From contig WFZY01000310.1 in assembly GCA_015489265.1 (NCBI GenBank), positions 1 to 11,530 of the forward strand: a DNA stretch of 11,530 bases. Direction: 5' to 3'. Source of the DNA: Flavobacteriaceae bacterium (lineage in GTDB: Bacteria; Bacteroidota; Bacteroidia; Flavobacteriales; Flavobacteriaceae). Of the stretch, positions 1 through 7,900 are shown in pieces. Within the stretch, counting starts at the first letter, position 1, and the number at the start of each line of letters is the position of its first letter. The notes beneath the pieces are model-generated. The model did not search any database. It worked only from the letters and a program-made list of their open reading frames with translations, and was not told the origin of the DNA. A program made the position numbers and the translations under genes.

Positions 1-275
1 TTATTACGGTGCTCAAAGGCGCTTATACAACCATAAGTGACGGCGCATATTTTTACATCAATCCGGTTGCAAACAGTGCTTTGGCAACTGCCGGTAGCGG
101 CGATGTATTATCGGGTATGATTACAGGTTTGTTGTCACAAGATTATCAACCGCTCGAAGCGGCGCTACTCGGGGTTTATCTGCATGCACAAACAGCTGAA
201 AAATATGTCGAAAACAATCGTGATTTTTCAATGATTGCTTCAGATATTATCAATTTTCTACCCAAAAAAGATTGA
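1..275 (+). CDS. nnrD: ADP/ATP-dependent NAD(P)H-hydrate dehydratase, C-terminal part (5' end outside window)
   Basis: Open from the left edge in the frame of base 3, ending at TGA 273-275; about 90 residues of the C-terminal kinase-like domain are visible. The family removes water from damaged NADH/NADPH hydrates (S-form) using ADP or ATP, as cytosolic metabolite repair. Seen: a VLKGAYT segment, a substrate-loop-like NPVANSALATAGSGDVLSG stretch whose GSGDVL contains the ribokinase-fold catalytic Asp, and a C-terminal helix with LGVYLHAQTAEKY, all in the order expected of the YjeF C-terminal/NnrD family. In many bacteria this domain is fused to an N-terminal NnrE epimerase; whether that holds here cannot be seen. 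The GTG at position 9 is internal, not a real start. A membrane-protein gene follows after 7 bp, so the two may be co-transcribed. Confidence 0.9.
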   Translation, partial: ITVLKGAYTTISDGAYFYINPVANSALATAGSGDVLSGMITGLLSQDYQPLEAALLGVYLHAQTAEKYVENNRDFSMIASDIINFLPKKD

Positions 276-282
276 AATAAAA

Positions 283-996
283 GTGGCAACTATCAACCAT
301 AAATATTTTAAACCCGTTTTGTATCTTTTGTTGGGATTGTATCTTTTTTTCTCATATTTAGACCAAAGCAATTTGTATAGATTGGTTGCTTTTTTCGGTT
401 TATTGATGGCTATCTATTTCTTTTTTGTCATCATTTATTTACAACGAGGTAAAGCGCATATTAACCAATTGATTTATAAAAAAATTACAACGTGGTTAAA
501 AAAGTTCAGTTATGAAATAATACTTCCCGCAATCATCATCGGATTATTTATGGGAACATTTATAACCGGCGCAAAAGAATTTTATAAAATAATTGATGAA
601 AAATTTATTGGCTATAACTATTGGCTATTTGGGCTTTTGATAGCTTTACTTCTTTTGGCTATCCTTATTATTATCAGAAGAAAACTATCATTTTCCACCG
701 TAATTTTAGTATTAATCTTTATTCCTATTTATTTTACTAATGGTTTTAGTTTTATCAACAACCGGTTTTATACGGCACCTTATCAAAAATCATTTGTTAT
801 TTTAGAAAAAAGCAGCCATAAAAAAGATGATGAAGAAACGGATATTTATCAAGTCAGTATCAGAAAAGATAATCGTATCATAGATGTTATGATTCCAAAG
901 AAAATATGGCTCAAAAAAAAGAAAAAAGATTCCATTAAACTGGAATTAGCCAAAGGATATTTTGGTTATGAATTTGTTTTAAAAACGGTTGAATAA
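283..996 (+). CDS. hypothetical five-helix membrane protein with basic C-terminal domain
   Basis: I do not recognise a named family. With GTG at 283 as start the product is 237 aa. An in-frame TTG at 235 would add 16 residues but would overlap the preceding gene by 41 bp, so the GTG is preferred; there is no clear Shine-Dalgarno and no early ATG. Hydrophobic segments lie at about residues 11-26, 32-52, 78-96, 113-131 and 137-153, which suggests five membrane helices. About 80 polar residues follow (160-237); they look beta-rich and contain a run of five lysines (211-215), possibly a small soluble or membrane-apposed domain. The 7-bp gap to the upstream nnr gene suggests one transcript, but nothing ties it functionally to NAD(P)H repair. 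A run of eight A at 913-920 is a possible slippage site. Coding is likely given length and hydrophobic periodicity; function unknown. Confidence 0.75.
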   Translation: MATINHKYFKPVLYLLLGLYLFFSYLDQSNLYRLVAFFGLLMAIYFFFVIIYLQRGKAHINQLIYKKITTWLKKFSYEIILPAIIIGLFMGTFITGAKEFYKIIDEKFIGYNYWLFGLLIALLLLAILIIIRRKLSFSTVILVLIFIPIYFTNGFSFINNRFYTAPYQKSFVILEKSSHKKDDEETDIYQVSIRKDNRIIDVMIPKKIWLKKKKKDSIKLELAKGYFGYEFVLKTVE

Positions 997-1034
997 ACAA
1001 ATTTTAAATAATTTTCAATAACGCTATTTTTTAC

Positions 1035-1042
1035 TAACTTTA
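1035..1042 (+). promoter_or_regulatory. possible Bacteroidota -7 promoter box for the DUF4010 gene
   Basis: TAACTTTA matches the TAnnTTTG box at all but the final base and lies 36 bp before the ATG at 1079. No TTG is visible at the expected -33 spacing, so this is weak. It sits in the 82-bp gap after the preceding membrane-protein gene. Confidence 0.3.
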
Positions 1043-1047
1043 CAATT

Positions 1048-1065
1048 TAAATGAACTTTCATTTA
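1048..1065. promoter_or_regulatory. perfect palindrome in the leader of the DUF4010 gene, candidate operator
   Basis: TAAATGAACTTTCATTTA is an inverted repeat with 8-bp perfect arms around a 2-bp centre. It begins 6 bp after the putative -7 box and ends 13 bp before the ATG at 1079. A two-base centre is too short for a stable RNA hairpin loop, so a dimeric DNA-binding regulator is the more natural reading. The site is AT-rich and could be chance. Confidence 0.3.
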
Positions 1066-1078
1066 TCAATTTACCAAT

Positions 1079-2350
1079 ATGTTTAAACACAACATAATCA
1101 ATTTATCACCGGACTTAATCAATCTGATATTGGTCTTGGCTTTTTCATTGGCTATCGGCTTAGAGTTGCGTCAAAACAATCTTAAAGCCAAAATCGGTAG
1201 CTTGTTTGGCACAGATCGTACTCATTTGTTTATCGGATTGTTGGGATATATTCTTTTTGTATTGTCCGGCAAACAACTGATTTTATATCTTGCCGGTGGC
1301 TTAGCACTACTGATTTTATTGGCTATTTATTATCATCATAAAATTGTAGAAAACAAAAGTTTCGGTATTACAACGATTCTTGTCGCTCTGATAACTTATA
1401 CTTTGGCGCCTTTAATATATACCAAACCTTTATGGTTGAGCATTGCCGTTGTTACGATTGTCTTGATTGTGGTGGAATTAAAAAACTTCTTTTGGCAACT
1501 CAGTGGCAAATTTGATGAAAACGAGTTTATCACGCTAGCTAAATTTTTATTGATTTCCGGGGTGATATTACCCCTATTGTCTAATCAGCCAATCAGTGAA
1601 CAAATTCCGGTATCGCCTTTTAAAATTTGGGCTGCCGTAGTAGCTATTTCCGGCATTTCTTACCTTAGTTATTTGATTAAAAAATTTATTTTTCCGGACA
1701 AAGGCGCGTTTATTACCGGATTGCTCGGCGGTTTATACAGTAGCACGGCAACGGCTGTGGTATTGGCAAAAAAAAGCAAATATGCCAATGATCTGTATCA
1801 AATAGCCGCAGCCATTATTTTGGCTACCGGCATGATGTATGTTCGCATCTTGATTTTGGCTTTTATTTTTAATCAACAAGCCGGTGAATCCCTGACTTTA
1901 GCATTATTGAGTTTGGCAGCTGTATCTGCTTTGGCAGCCGGTCTGATATTTAAAAAAGCGGATAAAAATTTGTCTGAAAAACAAGATTTTAAAGAAACCG
2001 AAGTCAAAAATCCTTTGGAATTTAAAACGGCTTTACTCTTTGCGTTTTTGTTTCTGTTTTTTTCACTTTTAACGCATTATGTATTACAATGGTACGGACA
2101 TCAAGGTTTGCATATTTTATCCTTTATAGTCGGGGTAACTGACATCGATCCGTTTTTGTTGAGTTTGTTTACGGGAAAATACCAAATACTGTTGCCTACT
2201 TTGATAAAAGCCGTTTTGATTGCGACGCTTAGTAACAATTTGATGAAACTGTTATATGTATTGTCTTTGGGTAGTCCAAAAATTCGCAAGCCGGTATTAT
2301 GGGGGTTCGGTTTGGTGATTTTGGTTAATTTACTTTTTATTTGGCTGTAA
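1079..2350 (+). CDS. MgtC/SapB-like and DUF4010 domain membrane protein
   Basis: A 423-residue polytopic inner-membrane protein with about twelve hydrophobic segments. The N-terminal part (about residues 12-135) resembles MgtC/SapB: a first helix ending in a GLE-R-like motif (LAIGLELRQ, 24-32) and then DRTHLFIGLLGYIL (46-59), matching the conserved arginine-plus-helix block of that family. The C-terminal part (about 185-420) fits DUF4010, with the hallmark GGLYSSTATAVVLAKKS (217-233), GVTDIDPF (352-359) and an SNNLMK block near 385. A charged linker at about 291-316 separates the last helices. MgtC proteins are linked to magnesium stress and control of the membrane ATP synthase; DUF4010 has no settled function, and transport is only an inference. 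ATG 1079 is chosen because it opens directly on the conserved region; the ATG at 1051 is out of frame. The last 21 bp overlap rsmE tail-to-tail. Confidence 0.88.
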   Translation: MFKHNIINLSPDLINLILVLAFSLAIGLELRQNNLKAKIGSLFGTDRTHLFIGLLGYILFVLSGKQLILYLAGGLALLILLAIYYHHKIVENKSFGITTILVALITYTLAPLIYTKPLWLSIAVVTIVLIVVELKNFFWQLSGKFDENEFITLAKFLLISGVILPLLSNQPISEQIPVSPFKIWAAVVAISGISYLSYLIKKFIFPDKGAFITGLLGGLYSSTATAVVLAKKSKYANDLYQIAAAIILATGMMYVRILILAFIFNQQAGESLTLALLSLAAVSALAAGLIFKKADKNLSEKQDFKETEVKNPLEFKTALLFAFLFLFFSLLTHYVLQWYGHQGLHILSFIVGVTDIDPFLLSLFTGKYQILLPTLIKAVLIATLSNNLMKLLYVLSLGSPKIRKPVLWGFGLVILVNLLFIWL

Positions 2351-3052
2351 GTTATTCATTTGCAAATGCGCGGTCATCAAACTCACCAATCCGGCTGTCT
2401 CAGTACGTAAGCGGTTGGGTGAAATGCGAACGGTTTTAAAAGCATTATCGCGGGCTTTTTGTATTTCGATATCGCTAAAACCACCTTCGGGTCCTATCAA
2501 AATTAAAATGTCTTGTTGGGGTATAATACTACCGAACAAAGCATTGTCCGCTTGACAAAAGGCCATAAATTTTTGAGTATTTTCAACATTTTGCTCGATC
2601 AATTTATCAAACGGCATCAAATCATTGAGTTTGGGTTTGTATGCTTGTAAGGATTGTTTCATAGCCGATACCACAATTTTGTCATAACGGGTCAAATTGA
2701 TTTTTTTACGTTCGGAATAACGGGTCAAAATAGGCGTAATTTCATCAATCCCGATTTCGACGGCTTTTTCCAAAAACCACTCATAGCGGTCATTGCTCTT
2801 GGTTGGTGCCATAGCGATATGAATCCGGTACGGCCGTCTGTCCTTTTTAGTAACCGATAAAATATTGATTTGCGTATGCTTAGGGTCTGCAGTTGTGATT
2901 ATTGCTTCAAACCAATCGCCTTTACCATTGGTTAGATATAAAATTTCATCGTTTTTTTTTCGCAATGATTTGACAATATGACGGCTTTCATTTTTATCAA
3001 ACGTATAATTTTTGCTATCAGGACTTAAGTCCGGTGCATAAAATAAATTCAT
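2330..3052 (-). CDS. rsmE: 16S rRNA (uracil(1498)-N(3))-methyltransferase
   Basis: Methylates N3 of U1498 in helix 44 of 16S rRNA using S-adenosylmethionine, in the cytosol. The 240-residue product has the usual family length. An N-terminal PUA-like RNA-binding region (about 1-70, starting MNLFY, with ESRHIVKSLR at 22-31) precedes a SPOUT methyltransferase domain. Visible motifs are EKAVEIGIDEITP (95-107), KQSLQAYKP (132-140), the SAM-binding IGPEGGFS (186-193) and the knot motif NRLRTETAGLVS (213-224). An in-frame ATG at 3091 would add 13 residues, but MNLFYAP matches the family N-terminus and leaves room for a promoter, so 3052 is preferred. It converges on the DUF4010 gene with a 21-bp overlap of 3' coding ends and diverges from the GH16-like gene across 39 bp. 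A run of nine A on the coding strand (2952-2960) lies within the PUA part; the frame is intact. Confidence 0.96.
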   Translation of the reverse strand: MNLFYAPDLSPDSKNYTFDKNESRHIVKSLRKKNDEILYLTNGKGDWFEAIITTADPKHTQINILSVTKKDRRPYRIHIAMAPTKSNDRYEWFLEKAVEIGIDEITPILTRYSERKKINLTRYDKIVVSAMKQSLQAYKPKLNDLMPFDKLIEQNVENTQKFMAFCQADNALFGSIIPQQDILILIGPEGGFSDIEIQKARDNAFKTVRISPNRLRTETAGLVSLMTAHLQMNNLQPNKK

Positions 3053-3057
3053 TTTTA

Positions 3058-3065
3058 TATATTTG
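3058..3065 (+). promoter_or_regulatory. -7 promoter box for the GH16-like gene
   Basis: TATATTTG fits TAnnTTTG exactly, 26 bp before the ATG at 3092; it would give a leader of roughly 20 nt. No clear TTG is seen at -33, where the sequence already lies inside rsmE. Confidence 0.5.
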
Positions 3066-3080
3066 GCATTTTGTTTGTAG

Positions 3081-3088
3081 CAAATATA
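3081..3088 (-). promoter_or_regulatory. -7 promoter box for rsmE
   Basis: On the minus strand this reads TATATTTG followed by C, a full match to TAnnTTTGC, 28 bp upstream of the rsmE start at 3052. The -33 region would lie within the start of the divergent gene and shows no obvious TTG. Confidence 0.5.
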
Positions 3089-3091
3089 CAT

Positions 3092-4066
3092 ATGTTTCGA
3101 TTATATCTTATTCTAATTTTGTACTTTTTAAGTCCATCGATGTCTGCGCAACAAAATAAGCCCTTGAGAATCATACACTTTGCCGGTATCGATTGGTATG
3201 TACGTTCCGGACAAGGCAATCCGGATGACAACTTGTGGCAAGACGATGCGCAATCGGTTTGGGTTGATAAGCAACAGCGTTTGCATTTAAAACTGCGACA
3301 AATTAACGGTAAATGGTATGCGGCGGAAATTAGAAGTATCCAACCGACTCATTACGGTATTCATAGATTTTATGTAGCCAATCGTATGGATTTATTGGAT
3401 AAAAATGTGGTAGCCGGCATTTTTATTTATAAAGGACACAATCAAGAAATGGATATTGAGTTTTCAAAATGGCGACAAGCGCACGCCCCCAATGCACAGT
3501 TTGTGGTGCAACCGGAACAAACCGGTAATGTTTTTAAATTCAATTTGAAACTTCAAGGCGATTATTCAACACATTTGATTAATTGGCAAGCTGATTATAT
3601 TGATTTTCACAGTTTTTACGGACACAATATATTGCCCCCCGATTCTAATTTTGAGATTGCGCAATGGTCATATCGACAAAAAAAATTGAGAGATGACGGG
3701 CAATATTACATTCATATCAATTTATGGTTGTCAAAAAATCAGCCGCCTGCCAACGCTAAAGAAGCAGAGCTTATCATTGCAAGCTTGGATACCCCGATTT
3801 CACCTATTATTCTTAAAAAAGGGAAAGTTTATAAGAACGTCACCCTTTATCCTAATCAATCTTACGACCATATTTTTGCTTACGTTTACGATGCCAAACA
3901 AGTGTCTTATATTTTATACAACTCTGAAAATAAAGCTGTTAAAAAAAATAATATAGATAATAATCATTTTGAAATCGATTTTACACACTTACCCAAGGGA
4001 AATTATAAATTGATTATTCAAAACAGCACAAAGAAATATATTTACAACTTGCAAAAAAATTATTAG
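3092..4066 (+). CDS. secreted GH16-like (concanavalin A-like fold) protein with probable type IX secretion C-terminal domain
   Basis: A 324-residue exported protein. A short signal peptide (1-19, hydrophobic YLILILYFL, cleavage likely at SMSA|QQ) supports ATG 3092 over the upstream TTG at 3071. The body (about 25-240) looks like a beta-jellyroll glucanase fold: WYAAEIRS (75-82) and YGIHRFYVANRMDLLDKNVV (88-107) lead into QEMDIEFSKW (118-127), where E119-x-D121-x-E123 matches the GH16 catalytic pattern ExDxE; NAQFVVQP follows (134-141). The last 75 residues (about 250-324: LYPNQSYD, YILYNSENKAVKK, FTHLPKGNYKLII) resemble a degenerate type A sorting domain of type IX secretion, with NQ replacing the usual NP. 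It is therefore probably released or surface-attached and may cleave a beta-glycan, but activity and substrate are inferred. It is divergent from rsmE, and its stop overlaps the convergent DUF2461 gene by 4 bp. Confidence 0.72.
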   Translation: MFRLYLILILYFLSPSMSAQQNKPLRIIHFAGIDWYVRSGQGNPDDNLWQDDAQSVWVDKQQRLHLKLRQINGKWYAAEIRSIQPTHYGIHRFYVANRMDLLDKNVVAGIFIYKGHNQEMDIEFSKWRQAHAPNAQFVVQPEQTGNVFKFNLKLQGDYSTHLINWQADYIDFHSFYGHNILPPDSNFEIAQWSYRQKKLRDDGQYYIHINLWLSKNQPPANAKEAELIIASLDTPISPIILKKGKVYKNVTLYPNQSYDHIFAYVYDAKQVSYILYNSENKAVKKNNIDNNHFEIDFTHLPKGNYKLIIQNSTKKYIYNLQKNY

Positions 4067-4743
4067 TCCAAAGCCAACAGCCACTCATTAAATGCTTGCA
4101 TGGCTTGATAATGTTGTACAATGAATGCTGCCAAATCTTTTTGGTTTAAAATATTTTCAGGCGTATAATATTTAATGGTGTAAAACTGCTTGTTTAACAA
4201 AAACGGATATTGTCTAGCAAGCTCTTGCCACTGCTTCACCGGTAAACGTTTGTTACGTTCCGCTTTAAAACCATCAGGAAATTGTTTCAAAATTTGTTTA
4301 TCGTTCAAAACAGCTTCAAAAACAACCGGATTGTCTGCTATTTTTTCTCTTATTTTGTACAATGTTTCTTTATCGGGACGGTATAAACCACCGGCAATAA
4401 AATTTTCGCCGGGACCGAATTGGAAATATATTTCGGGGTATCGGGTATTTTTGCGTCCAACCCGACTCACAGCAGCGCCCATCCATAATTTATAAGGACT
4501 CTTATCTTTAGAAAAACGCGTATCACGATAAAACCGGAAAGCCGCTTGTTTATAATCAATTTGTATCGCCGGATCTATTTGCTGCATTAAATCAATCACC
4601 TGATAAGTAAGTTCTTTAAATGGAAAAAAAACATCCTTTTCGTATGTCTCTTTGTGCAATTTAAACCATTCACGGTCATTATTGGCAGCAACATCTTTTA
4701 TAAATTGATAAAATTGCGGTGTAATTAGTCCTTTTTCACTCAT
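4063..4743 (-). CDS. DUF2461 (TIGR02453) family protein
   Basis: A 226-residue soluble protein of unknown biochemical function, of the length usual for the family. The recognisable blocks appear in order: FYQFIKDVAANNDREWFKLHK (11-31), with the NNDREWF signature; FRFYRDTRFSKDKSPYK (69-85), the strongest family motif; YFQFGPGENFIAGGLYRP (106-123); and a C-terminal helical end. No signal peptide or membrane segment is seen, so a cytosolic location is expected. The start at 4743 gives the expected N-terminus and lies downstream of a well-matched promoter. It is divergent from susC and tail-to-tail with the GH16-like gene (4-bp overlap), so it is probably monocistronic. Nothing visible links it to sugar uptake. 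Confidence 0.93.
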   Translation of the reverse strand: MSEKGLITPQFYQFIKDVAANNDREWFKLHKETYEKDVFFPFKELTYQVIDLMQQIDPAIQIDYKQAAFRFYRDTRFSKDKSPYKLWMGAAVSRVGRKNTRYPEIYFQFGPGENFIAGGLYRPDKETLYKIREKIADNPVVFEAVLNDKQILKQFPDGFKAERNKRLPVKQWQELARQYPFLLNKQFYTIKYYTPENILNQKDLAAFIVQHYQAMQAFNEWLLALD

Positions 4744-4794
4744 AATTAATGTGAAATTTTAACTTATTTAATGAAAATATTATTTTTTTATAAA

Positions 4795-4824
4795 CAAATC
4801 TACGTTATTTAATAATAATTTCAA
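4795..4824 (-). promoter_or_regulatory. promoter of the DUF2461 gene
   Basis: On the minus strand TTG (4824-4822) and TAGATTTG (4802-4795) are separated by 19 bp. Both boxes and the spacing fit the Bacteroidota primary sigma consensus (TTG, about 19 bp, TAnnTTTG). The start codon is 51 bp downstream of the -7 box. Confidence 0.55.
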
Positions 4825-4875
4825 AAAAATACATCAAATAAAAGACTTGTAAGTTTCTTTTTAAACAAAAAATCT

Positions 4876-4883
4876 TACTTTTA
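4876..4883 (+). promoter_or_regulatory. possible -7 promoter box for the susCD operon
   Basis: TACTTTTA differs from TAnnTTTG only in the last base and lies 30 bp before the first susC ATG. The nearest upstream TTG (4847-4849) is 26 bp away, longer than usual, so the core promoter looks suboptimal; an activator or an alternative sigma factor is possible. The rest of the 170-bp gap (4744-4913) is AT-rich and holds nothing else I can name. Confidence 0.35.
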
Positions 4884-4913
4884 GCTTAATTTTAATTTAA
4901 CTAAAAATGAACT

Positions 4914-7900
4914 ATGATGAAAAAACAAATTAATTTGAAATTACTGTTTTTACTATTTGGTTTACTAAGTGGTATAAGCAGTTATGCACAAATAGCCGTG
5001 AGCGGTAAAGTAACCGACTCAAAGGGCGAACCCTTACCGGGTGTTGAAATAGTTATCGTTGGTACACAAAACGGTACCGTAACGGACTTTGATGGCAATT
5101 ACACGCTTAATGCCAAAAAAGGTGACAAAATTAAGGCAACGTTTGTTGGTATGTCGCCAAAAACAAAAACTGTTACCGGACCTAAATTAGATTTCGTTTT
5201 AAAAGACGATGCGCTTGGTTTAGACGAAGTCGTAGTAACGGCTCAAAGTGGTATGGTAACTAAAAAACAATTGGGTAGTGTCATCAATACGGTCAAAATG
5301 GATAAAATCGGGACACGTACTGTTTCAAATGCTGCAGAAGCATTACAAGGCGCTTTACCGGGGGCTCGTATCATGAGAAATTCCGGTTCGGTAGCACCGA
5401 GTATTTCTATTCGTTTGCGCGGACCTTCTACGGTTTTAGGTAGTTCTGATCCCCTGATTATGGTTGACGGTATGATTATCAACAATGATACACGAAGCGC
5501 CATTGGATCCGGTGGTAGTTCCGATCCTTTATCAGATATAGATTTGAACGATATTGACCATATCGAAATTTTGAAAGGACCGGCTGCTTCAGCAATGTAT
5601 GGTTCTATGGCAAGTAACGGTATTATCCAAATTTTTACCAAACACGGTAAAACCGGAAAACCCAGTGTAACAGTTACTTCCAGCATGAATATCAATCAAA
5701 TCAGAAAATATAAGCCCTACAATAAGGTCTTATTAACTTGGGCAACAGATCCTAATACCGGTGATTTGATTACTGTGCCTATTGAAAAACGTTATGACTA
5801 TCAAAGCTATATTTTTCATAAAGCTTATGGGTCGTATAATAGTGTAAAAATCAGTGGTGGAACGGACTGGACCAAATATTCTTTAAGCGGTTCTATTCTG
5901 GATAATGAAGGAATAATTAGAAATTCCAGTTATAATCGCAAAAATATCAACTTGAAATTAAATCAAAAGATAGCCAAATGGTTAAAAGTTAACTTGGGAG
6001 TCATTTATTCCAATAACAAAACCAAGGAAATACCTTATGCTTATGCTTCAAGTTTTAAGTATGCACCTCTACAATCCATCTTATTTGCAGATAACAGTAC
6101 CAATCCGGTTAATCCTGATGGCACATACAATAGCTTAGGTTGGATGGGAAATCCTTATGAAAGTATCGATAAGATTGATGCTAACTTAAATATCGACCGT
6201 ATTATTAACAACTTTACGGTTAATATGAAACCGATAGAAAATCTTAGTATTGATTACATTTTCGGTTACGATCATACCGGATCCAACAGTCGCTTTAAAG
6301 TCCCTTACGGGTTTGGAGCTGATCATGATGGTGATTTGAGATTTGCACAAAACAAATATGATATTTTAAGCTCTCATATCAAAGCCAATTATAATTACAA
6401 TATTACCGATAACATCAAAGCTTCAACCGGAGCCGGTTATCAATATTTGTATAATAAAAAACATTTCAATATTCAACACAACCCGACCCTGTCTATTTTT
6501 GACAATTTGGATGTGATGAACGGTTCCAATAGTATTGTAGCTACTAGCTCTATATACGAATATGCTATTTGGGGAACATGGGTACAACAACATTTTAACT
6601 TTTATGACAAATTCCATTTAACCTTAGGTGGACGTTGGGATAAAGCTTCTACTTTTGGTGACAATGTCCAAACTTTTTATCCGAAAGTCAGTGGCTCTTT
6701 AGTTTTATCCGACTTTGATTTTTGGAAAAATTCTTTAGGAAACTTTGTCAATTCTTTTAAGTTAAGAGGCGCTTGGGGTGAAGCCGGAAATATGACTGCT
6801 TTAAACAGCGCTTCAAATATTAATGTAAAATACGGTTCTCTATACAGCTCTGATTCTTATTTGGGTCAAACCGTATATATTCCAAATACCAAGGATGGTA
6901 ATGAACATATCAAACCGGAAGTAACCCGCGAACTTGAGTATGGTTTTGATGCATCATTTTTAGATGGCAAAGCCGGATTGGAATTTACCATTTATCATCA
7001 AGATGTTAAAGACTTATTACTGAACACGGTTATGGCTCCTTCATCAGGTTTTGCTTCACGAGTTGACAATGTCGGCACTTTGACAAATGATGGTTTGGAG
7101 GTTAGTTTAAAAGCCGTTCCTTATCAAAATAAATCATTCCGTTGGGATACTTCCATTAATTACTCTACTAATAAAAATAAAGTATCTAATATCACCGGTG
7201 GATTTAAAACTTTGGGTGGCTATGGTACTTCTATCGCGGCAAACGGTTATCCGCTTGGCGTATTCTATGGTTATTTCTATGCTACTGATGCCAATGGTAA
7301 TTGGGTATTGGATGCTAATGGAAATCCACAAAGAGCTCGTGGTATTCAAATAGATAAAGACGGCGATGGCTTCCCTGAAAGTTATGAACAACAATTTGAT
7401 AGCAACGGACAACCAACCGGAACTAAATTGAAAAAAGTAATCGGTGATCCTAATCCTGATTATATTGTATCCTTCAACAACAGTTTCAAATACAAAAATT
7501 TCGGTTTATATGTTTCAATTGATGCCGTTCAAGGATTTGATATTTTCAGTTGGGATAAACGTATGGGACAATCTAAATCAACTTCATCAGGTGCTATTTT
7601 TACCGGATGGGAATTTGCAGGAGAAGATTTAGCAACCGGCAGACACGGTTGGTACGGTAGCCGCTTTTATATTTATGAGTCACATATAGAAGATGGTTCT
7701 TTTATCAAACTTAGAAATGTTTCATTGAGCTATGATTGGAATAAACCGGTTAAAGGTATAAAATCGGTACAATTTAACTTAAGTGGTTCCAACTTGATTT
7801 CTTGGGATCATTATTGGGGATATGACCCGGAAGTCAACTCTTGGGGAAAATCAAACGGAGCACGCTCTCAAGACTATGCGAACATTCCTATCCCTAAGGT

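Noticed and set aside
913..927. A-rich tract in the membrane-protein gene, considered as programmed slippage
   Set aside because: The reading frame continues normally and encodes a lysine run; I see no meaningful alternative frame after it.
2357..2368. Perfect 12-bp palindrome CATTTGCAAATG near the convergent gene ends, considered as a terminator or protein site
   Set aside because: It lies wholly inside the rsmE coding sequence, has no loop and no following T-run, and is short enough to arise by chance in AT-rich coding DNA.
2952..2960. Run of nine T (nine A on the rsmE coding strand), considered as a frameshift or phase-variation tract
   Set aside because: The rsmE frame is intact across it and both flanks match the family, so no disruption is visible; a nine-base tract in a housekeeping gene is weak evidence for variation.
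4841..4860. Imperfect inverted repeat upstream of susC (ACTT-GT-AAGT with A/T-rich flanks)
   Set aside because: Only four perfect pairs around a two-base centre; not above expectation in this AT-rich gap.
5243..5695. Long minus-strand open frame inside susC
   Set aside because: It is antisense to the well-conserved plug domain, has no promoter box or family resemblance, and is explained as a shadow of the plus-strand coding sequence.
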